NCBI GenBank assembly: GCA_903923915.1 | Contig: CAIXZI010000601.1 | Span: forward strand, 1 to 12,213 | Direction: 5' to 3' | Source: an uncultured Bacteroidota bacterium | GTDB taxonomy: Bacteria; Bacteroidota; Bacteroidia; B-17B0; Aurantibacillaceae | Length of the DNA: 12,213 nucleotides | Shown here: in pieces, positions 7,099 to 12,213 of the stretch | How the letters are laid out: each line of letters opens with the position of its first letter | Numbering within the stretch: the first letter of the stretch is position 1 | The notes under the pieces: generated by a model | Seen by the model: only the letters and a program-made list of their open reading frames with translations | Told to the model about the DNA's origin: nothing | The model's database searches: none | Translations under genes and position numbers: made by a program

Positions 7099-7476
7099 AT
7101 GAAATTGTTAAAATTATTTTTAGTTGTAGGTTTTTATTTTGGATTTGCTAATGTGCAGGCACAAACCGCTGAACAAAAAAAATCAAATGAAAGAATGGAG
7201 AAGGCTGTAACACAATACAAAGCCATCCATCCTAAACAGCCTATAAAAAAGCAAATACAATCTGGAACACCTGCTTCTATTGATGCAAACGATATTTATA
7301 TGGGGCGTAGAGATGAGTTTTTAAGCCGTTTAACGGTAAGTGAATTACCTAAAGATTTTCCTACATACCAAAAAGAATATGGTGTTTCGGGATATAACGA
7401 TGTGGTGGATAATTATTACAGAACTCATGGTAGTATTGTAAAAGAGTGGGTTAAGCAAAAACTTAACATTCAGTAA
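7099..7476 (+). CDS. Small secreted protein of unknown function, upstream of the giant adhesin
   Basis: I do not recognise this 125-residue protein. Residues 1-21 are a signal peptide (MKLLKLF, then a hydrophobic core, ending NVQA before QTAEQ), so the mature product of about 104 residues is exported. It has no cysteine and no lipobox. The mature N-terminus is lysine-rich and looks helical or disordered (EQKKSNERMEKAVTQYKAIHPKQPIKKQ). The C-terminal half has a compact aromatic pattern (YMGRRDEFLSRL, DFPTYQKEYG, YNDVVDNYYRTHG, VKEWVKQKL) that may form a small helical domain. It has its own good promoter. The giant surface protein starts 35 nt after its stop on the same strand with no terminator seen between, so they are probably co-transcribed. 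A role alongside that protein is a guess from position only. Confidence 0.78.
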   Translation: MKLLKLFLVVGFYFGFANVQAQTAEQKKSNERMEKAVTQYKAIHPKQPIKKQIQSGTPASIDANDIYMGRRDEFLSRLTVSELPKDFPTYQKEYGVSGYNDVVDNYYRTHGSIVKEWVKQKLNIQ

Positions 7477-7511
7477 TTTTTTCAATTAAATAACAATTTT
7501 AAAATCAGTAT

Positions 7512-10500
7512 ATGAAAAGAATAATTATCTGCTTATTGTTTAGTGCTTTCTCTTTAGTTGTTACATCTAGTATGTTTTCTCAAGGAAATACTTGTGCACA
7601 GGCAACCCCTTTTTGTTTAGCACCGGGCGCATCTTTTAATTTTCCAAACATTCATAATGGAAGTACAGCTACGGCAGGGCCAAACTATGGTTGCTTGGGT
7701 GCTGAGCCAGATCCATCTTGGTTTTACATTAAAACAACGGCAAGCGGAACGCTTACTTACACGGTTAGTCAGGGCACTACGGCTGGAGCTACCAATATTG
7801 ATGTTGATTATTGTGTTTGGGGGCCTTTTTCTGTAATTTCATTTCCAAATGCGTGTAGTAACCTTACTAATACGGTATCGTGTAGCTTTAGTGCGGCGGG
7901 TGTTGAAACAGTAACTATTCCGGCAACTGCGGCTGGTCAGTATTATATTATTTTAATCACAAATTATAGTGGCGTAACAGCTGCCCCTGGCACAGCGGGC
8001 TATGTTAATATTACGGCGGCAGGTACTAATAACCCAACCGATTGCTCTATTACTTGCCCGGGTGGCGCAACGCATAATGGCATAACACTTTTAGTGCAAG
8101 ATTCTGCTAATGCGGCTAATGGTACAGCTACTTATAATTCCAGCGGATTTACCATGAGTTGTGCGGCAGATTATTATGTTGTTAAACCAAGTATGCCTGC
8201 AACTCTTTCTGATCCTGCAACTGATCTTTTGACTCCCTGTTTAATGATTGATTATAACCCTTTTAAAACCAACTTAGATACTAAGGGTGGAGTAACTGTT
8301 AATGAAGCAGGTAATCCTTATTGGTCTTTTTGTCCAACCTGTGCCCAAACAGTTAGTGGTGGTACAGGAACTAACGGCAGTGATTTTCAGGAATATTTAT
8401 TAGATGTTGATCCATCTCAAATTCATAGTGCTGTTTTTTGTAAAGTAGTTGCTGCTGGTGCATTAGGCACAACAACCGTTACTTTAAAAAACTGTTGGGA
8501 TCAAACCGTAGTAGCCGGGCCACAAGCGTGGAGTGGGGCAGCAGGTACAACAGCTTGTTTTACCTTAAATGTGGCAGCTAATACTGCACTTGGCTCTGAA
8601 AGTTATTCTATTTCACCTGCTTCGGGTGTATCTGGCTTAATAGATTCTAATTGGGGAGATGCTTTTATATTTCCAAATTATATGGCAGCCGGTACTTATA
8701 CGCTTACTTATCATTTTAATGGACCGGCTTCTTGTGCGCAAGCAACAGGTACGTTTATTTTTACCGTTCCGGCTAAACCTACGGTTACTATTACACCAAG
8801 CACTACAGCTATATGTACAGGATCTGCGGTTACTTTAACAGCAGGAGGTGCAAATACTTATACGTGGTCTCCAGGTAGCGCAACCACCACCACACTTAGT
8901 GTGAGTCCTACTAATACGGCTTCTCCAACCAGCTATACGGTTGTAGGAACAAATACAACCACAGCGTGTACCAACTCTGCTATAGGAACTGTAAGTGTAA
9001 ATCCTTTACCAACTATAAATATTTCAGCCTCCCCAAGCCCTAGTGTTTGTTTAGGAAGTTCAAGTTCATTTACCGCATCGGGCGCCAGCACATATACCTG
9101 GACATCTTCAGCTAATGGAGGTTTATCAGGTGCATCGGGTTCTAACGTAAGTGGAACGCCTACAACTACAGCAAATGCTACTTATACCGTAAATGCCACA
9201 GATGCCAATGGTTGTAAAAACAGCAAGACATTAACTATAAATGTAAATCCTTTGCCAACACTAACATTAACAGCCAGTAGTAGTTCGGTTTGTACATCGG
9301 CCAGTGCTACACTTACGGCCAGTGGGGCAAATACCTATACCTGGACGTCTTCGGTAGGCGGTGGGTTAAGCGCTACTTCGGGTTCGAGCGTTACGGCATC
9401 ACCAACAAGTACGCCGGCAACCTATACAGTTGTAGGCACAAATACGGTTACAGGCTGTCAGGGTGCTAGTAAAACAACTACTATTACAATAACTACAACA
9501 CCTACAGTAAGTTTATCTCAAGCTACTTATACAACTTGTTTAAATGTACCAGTTACGTTTACAGCAAGCGGCGCCAGCACCTATACATGGACTCCAACAA
9601 CTGGCATGACAGGCTCTACCAGTGCTAATCCGGTAGTAACACCAACATCAACAACAACTACGGTTTATAATGTTAATGGCTCTTCTGGTGGATGTACTAG
9701 TTCGGCTGCTACGGTAACTTTAACGGTAAATCCATTACCAACTATAAGTGTTGTGCCTACTTCTACCGCTATTTGTTCGGGTGGAGGCAATACTACACTA
9801 ACAGCAAGTGGCGCTAATACTTATACATGGAATCCGGCAGGAACACTAAGTGCTTCAACAGGTTCTGTTGTTACAGCAACACCAACAAATACTGCATCAC
9901 CAACTTCTTATACAGTTACAGGAACGGATGCAAATAATTGTGTAAATAAAAATACAGTAAGCATAACTGTAAACCAAACACCTACGGTAACTGTATCGGG
10001 TGGTGGTGGAAACTCTCAAGTGGTTTGCGGTGGAGGCCTTGCCAATACAAGTGTTACAGGTATTACCTTTGGTGTAAGCCCTGCTGGTTCGGTTAGTTGG
10101 ACAAATGACAATACGGCTATTGGTCTTGCTGCTTCCGGAAATGGAAACATTGCCACCTATTCGGCACCAACAGTAACCGCACAAACAATAGGCATAATTA
10201 CAGCTAATGCAACAGCAACAGGTTCTGGTTGTGCGTCAACAAGTAGTACACAGTTAACTTATACGGTTACAATTAATCCAATACCGGGCGAAACGGGTCA
10301 GGTAATTAGCCCTGCAGGTTGTGGTTTAAGCGACGGAACTATTATTGGTGCTACAGGAACTGGTGGAAGCACCTACGCTTATTCATGGGATGGAGGAGTA
10401 ACTTTTGGTGTTAGTTCATCCTACACAAACGCAGCCGGAACTTATCCTTTGCAGATAAAAGATAATGCAACCGGATGTATTTATTTTCAAAACTTTACCA

Positions 10501-12213
10501 TACCAAATGCAGGCGCGCCTGCACCACCAACCGTAACACCAAGTGCTACAGCTGCTTGCGTAGGAGGTACGGTAACATTAACTGCACCTGCCGTTGTTGG
10601 AACAACCTATAACTGGACAGAAGCAAACGGTAATACAGGCATAGGAAATACTTATACAGTAACCAATATGCCTGCCTCGCCAAACCCTTATACTATTGGT
10701 GTAACAGCTACAGCATCGGGTTGTACGGGTGTTGCGGGTACTACCAGCATTACGGTAAATCCGTTGCCAAATCCGGCAATAAGCAGTTCAACTTCACAAA
10801 TTTGTCAAGGAAGCTCTATTACACTTTCGGTAACACCAATTGGCTCCTATAGCTATCAGTGGGGTAATAGTTCAGGAAGTATTGCAGGAGCAACTTCTAA
10901 TACATTATCTGTTACAAATACATTAACTGTTAATTCAACCGATACCTATTCGGTTACTGTAACAGATAACTCAACCAATTGCTCGGCTTCAACATCTGCC
11001 AACGGAACTTTAACATTAAATAGCTTACCTGTTATTGATGCTACAGGTGTTATTACAACACAATCAAGCTGTACTGTTGCAACAGGATCTATTAACAATG
11101 TAACAATTACAGGCGCACCAGCCATTACTTATACCTGGACAAGCGGAACAGCACTTCCTACAGGTGTTGTTATATCTGCCGGAACTGGCGGTACAGCAAG
11201 TTTATCAAATGCAGCAGCAGGTGCTTATTGTTTAAATGTTATCGATGGAAATTCTTGTGCAAGCAGTTATTGCTCTGTATCTATTACTAATGCAGGAGCT
11301 CCTCCTCAACCGGCATTAACTGCTGCAGGAAATGACACAACTTATTGCCAAGGAGATGTTATACAAACATTAACGGTTACGGTAAGTAGCGGAACTTTAA
11401 CTCCAACTATAAATTGGTATAGTGATGCAGGCCTTACAAATGTTATAGCTCCAAATACAAATACATATACTCCATTAGGTATTCCTGTAGGAACGCCAAC
11501 AACAATATATGTAGCAGCTACTTCTAACGGATGTATTGGCACAAGCAGGCCTATAACGATAACTATTATACCAACGCCAACTATTAATATAACTCCATTA
11601 GGTAGTAATAGTGTAATTTGTAATGGCTCATCGGTGGTAATAACACCAAGTGGCGCAACTACTTATACGCTAAACCCTGGTAACATAACGGGTACAAGCT
11701 TTACGGTTAGTCCAACTACCATTGGTACAAATACATATACTATAAATGGAAGTAGTGGTGTAACAGGTTGTAGCAATCTTGCAGCAAATCAAGGTTTGGT
11801 AAGCATTACTGTAAATCCTACCCCAACAATAAGTATAGCTCCATTAGGTAGTAATAGTGTAATTTGTAATGGTTCATCTGTAGTAATAACACCAAGTGGC
11901 GCTACTACTTATACGTTAAACCCGGGTAATTTAACGGGTACAAGTTTTACGGTTAGTCCAACTACAATTGGTACAAATACTTATACAATAGATGGAAGTA
12001 GTGGTGCAACAGGTTGTGCAAATGCTGCTGCAAATCAAGGCTTGGCAAGTATTATGGTAAATGCAACGCCAACTATTAATATAACTCCATTGGGAAGTAA
12101 TAGTGTAATTTGTAATGGCTCATCGGTGGTAATAACACCAGGTGGCGCAACTAATTATACGCTAAACCCTGGTAACATAACGGGTACAAGCTTTACGGTT
12201 AGTCCAACTACCA
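7512..12213 (+). CDS. Giant secreted Ig-like repeat surface protein (adhesin-like), 3'-truncated by the window edge
   Basis: The frame runs without a stop from the ATG at 7512 to the window edge: 1567 complete codons plus one base. Residues 1-24 are a signal peptide (MKRIIICLLF, ending MFSQ). Residues 25-179 form a cysteine-rich domain with NYGCLGAEPDPSWFYIK, DVDYCVWGPF and a final TDCSI, a layout I know from large Bacteroidota secreted proteins. Residues 180-422 are an unassigned Cys-containing region. From 423 there is a string of Ig-like modules starting near 423, 500, 582, 664, 743, 824, 925, 1006, 1086, 1173 and 1267. Most begin PT or LPT, carry an early and a late cysteine, and many share ASGANTYTW. 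The modules at 925 and 1173 look SprB-like. Near-identical 82-residue repeats start at 1356. The protein is rich in Thr, Ser, Gly and Ala. Surface display through type IX secretion, and a role in adhesion or gliding, are inferred; the C-terminal sorting domain would lie outside the window. Confidence 0.85.
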   Translation, partial: MKRIIICLLFSAFSLVVTSSMFSQGNTCAQATPFCLAPGASFNFPNIHNGSTATAGPNYGCLGAEPDPSWFYIKTTASGTLTYTVSQGTTAGATNIDVDYCVWGPFSVISFPNACSNLTNTVSCSFSAAGVETVTIPATAAGQYYIILITNYSGVTAAPGTAGYVNITAAGTNNPTDCSITCPGGATHNGITLLVQDSANAANGTATYNSSGFTMSCAADYYVVKPSMPATLSDPATDLLTPCLMIDYNPFKTNLDTKGGVTVNEAGNPYWSFCPTCAQTVSGGTGTNGSDFQEYLLDVDPSQIHSAVFCKVVAAGALGTTTVTLKNCWDQTVVAGPQAWSGAAGTTACFTLNVAANTALGSESYSISPASGVSGLIDSNWGDAFIFPNYMAAGTYTLTYHFNGPASCAQATGTFIFTVPAKPTVTITPSTTAICTGSAVTLTAGGANTYTWSPGSATTTTLSVSPTNTASPTSYTVVGTNTTTACTNSAIGTVSVNPLPTINISASPSPSVCLGSSSSFTASGASTYTWTSSANGGLSGASGSNVSGTPTTTANATYTVNATDANGCKNSKTLTINVNPLPTLTLTASSSSVCTSASATLTASGANTYTWTSSVGGGLSATSGSSVTASPTSTPATYTVVGTNTVTGCQGASKTTTITITTTPTVSLSQATYTTCLNVPVTFTASGASTYTWTPTTGMTGSTSANPVVTPTSTTTTVYNVNGSSGGCTSSAATVTLTVNPLPTISVVPTSTAICSGGGNTTLTASGANTYTWNPAGTLSASTGSVVTATPTNTASPTSYTVTGTDANNCVNKNTVSITVNQTPTVTVSGGGGNSQVVCGGGLANTSVTGITFGVSPAGSVSWTNDNTAIGLAASGNGNIATYSAPTVTAQTIGIITANATATGSGCASTSSTQLTYTVTINPIPGETGQVISPAGCGLSDGTIIGATGTGGSTYAYSWDGGVTFGVSSSYTNAAGTYPLQIKDNATGCIYFQNFTIPNAGAPAPPTVTPSATAACVGGTVTLTAPAVVGTTYNWTEANGNTGIGNTYTVTNMPASPNPYTIGVTATASGCTGVAGTTSITVNPLPNPAISSSTSQICQGSSITLSVTPIGSYSYQWGNSSGSIAGATSNTLSVTNTLTVNSTDTYSVTVTDNSTNCSASTSANGTLTLNSLPVIDATGVITTQSSCTVATGSINNVTITGAPAITYTWTSGTALPTGVVISAGTGGTASLSNAAAGAYCLNVIDGNSCASSYCSVSITNAGAPPQPALTAAGNDTTYCQGDVIQTLTVTVSSGTLTPTINWYSDAGLTNVIAPNTNTYTPLGIPVGTPTTIYVAATSNGCIGTSRPITITIIPTPTINITPLGSNSVICNGSSVVITPSGATTYTLNPGNITGTSFTVSPTTIGTNTYTINGSSGVTGCSNLAANQGLVSITVNPTPTISIAPLGSNSVICNGSSVVITPSGATTYTLNPGNLTGTSFTVSPTTIGTNTYTIDGSSGATGCANAAANQGLASIMVNATPTINITPLGSNSVICNGSSVVITPGGATNYTLNPGNITGTSFTVSPTT
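8778..11576 (+). repeat. Array of about eleven diverged Ig-like/SprB-like modules within the surface protein
   Basis: Module starts in codon terms are near 8778, 9009, 9255, 9501, 9738, 9981, 10284, 10527, 10767, 11028 and 11310. The spacing is 77-101 codons and not constant, so these are old protein-level repeats, not young DNA repeats. The first five share TYTW at the core, and several end in a strand ending with VNP or INP before the next LPT or TPT. Each has an early and a late Cys likely to form a disulfide after export. Confidence 0.75.
11577..12213 (+). repeat. Young tandem repeat, exact 246-bp (82-codon) period, at least 2.6 copies
   Basis: Copies begin at 11577, 11823 and 12069; the third is cut by the window edge after 145 bases. 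Each opens with P-T-I, then PLGSNSVICNGSSVVITP, and carries NPGN(I/L)TGTSFTVSPTT; Cys sits at repeat positions 15 and 65. The first two copies agree at 72 of 82 residues by my reading. Over the 145 bases available in all three, copy 1 differs from copy 3 at 4 sites and from copy 2 at 14. The period is a multiple of three, so copy-number change would keep the frame. More copies probably lie beyond the edge. Confidence 0.93.

Noticed and set aside
9897..10184. Open frame of 95 codons on the - strand inside the surface-protein gene
   Set aside because: It is antisense to a clear long coding frame, has skewed composition from Thr/Ser/Gly-rich codons read backwards, and shows no recognisable domain or start signal.
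11342..11542. Open frame of 66 codons on the - strand in the same gene
   Set aside because: A shadow of the Thr-rich repeat coding sequence; no signal peptide, domain or promoter supports it.
8778..12213. CRISPR-like or mobile repeat array
   Set aside because: The repeats are in frame, protein-coding, of 230-300 bp unit length and without spacers; there are no terminal inverted repeats or transposase.

Overview
The window looks like chromosomal DNA of a Bacteroidota species. It is AT-rich and has no clear Shine-Dalgarno sites. Several candidate promoters carry the Bacteroidota -7 element TAnnTTTG. The gene content fits: a Bacteroidota-type ParC, SucC, a lipoprotein with a Cys-Gly-Gly-Gly start, and a giant secreted Ig-like repeat protein of the kind exported by type IX secretion. 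The class within the phylum cannot be fixed from this sequence. No RNA gene, insertion sequence, CRISPR array or phage gene was seen. The longest stretch without a gene is 180 bp (6919-7098).

Region 1 (1-1437, + strand) is a sulfur module. It holds the C-terminal part of an Rrf2-family regulator with four cysteines, then two adjoining membrane proteins that together make a split YeeE/YedE (TsuA/PmpA-PmpB type) transporter. It closes at a strong hairpin (1477-1503) shared with the convergent genes to its right.

Region 2 (1526-6918, - strand) reads right to left as parC, sucC, a lipoprotein, and a small cysteine-rich secreted protein. The last three are tightly spaced (30 and 21 nt) and probably co-transcribed. 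parC and sucC are housekeeping genes; the two envelope proteins are uncharacterised.

Region 3 (6919-7098) is a divergent promoter region. It holds an exact DnaA box, a -7 element facing parC, and a good -33/-7 pair facing right with an inverted repeat over its start site.

Region 4 (7099-12213, + strand) holds a small secreted protein and then a giant surface protein that stays open to the window edge (at least 1567 codons). The giant protein has a signal peptide, a cysteine-rich N-terminal domain, about eleven diverged Ig-like or SprB-like modules, and a young tandem repeat with an exact 246-bp (82-residue) period. The repeat is the most dynamic part of the window. A C-terminal sorting domain would lie beyond the edge. 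Nothing in the window proves a wholly new system; the most interesting leads are the repeat's alternating sequence pattern and the uncharacterised envelope genes.
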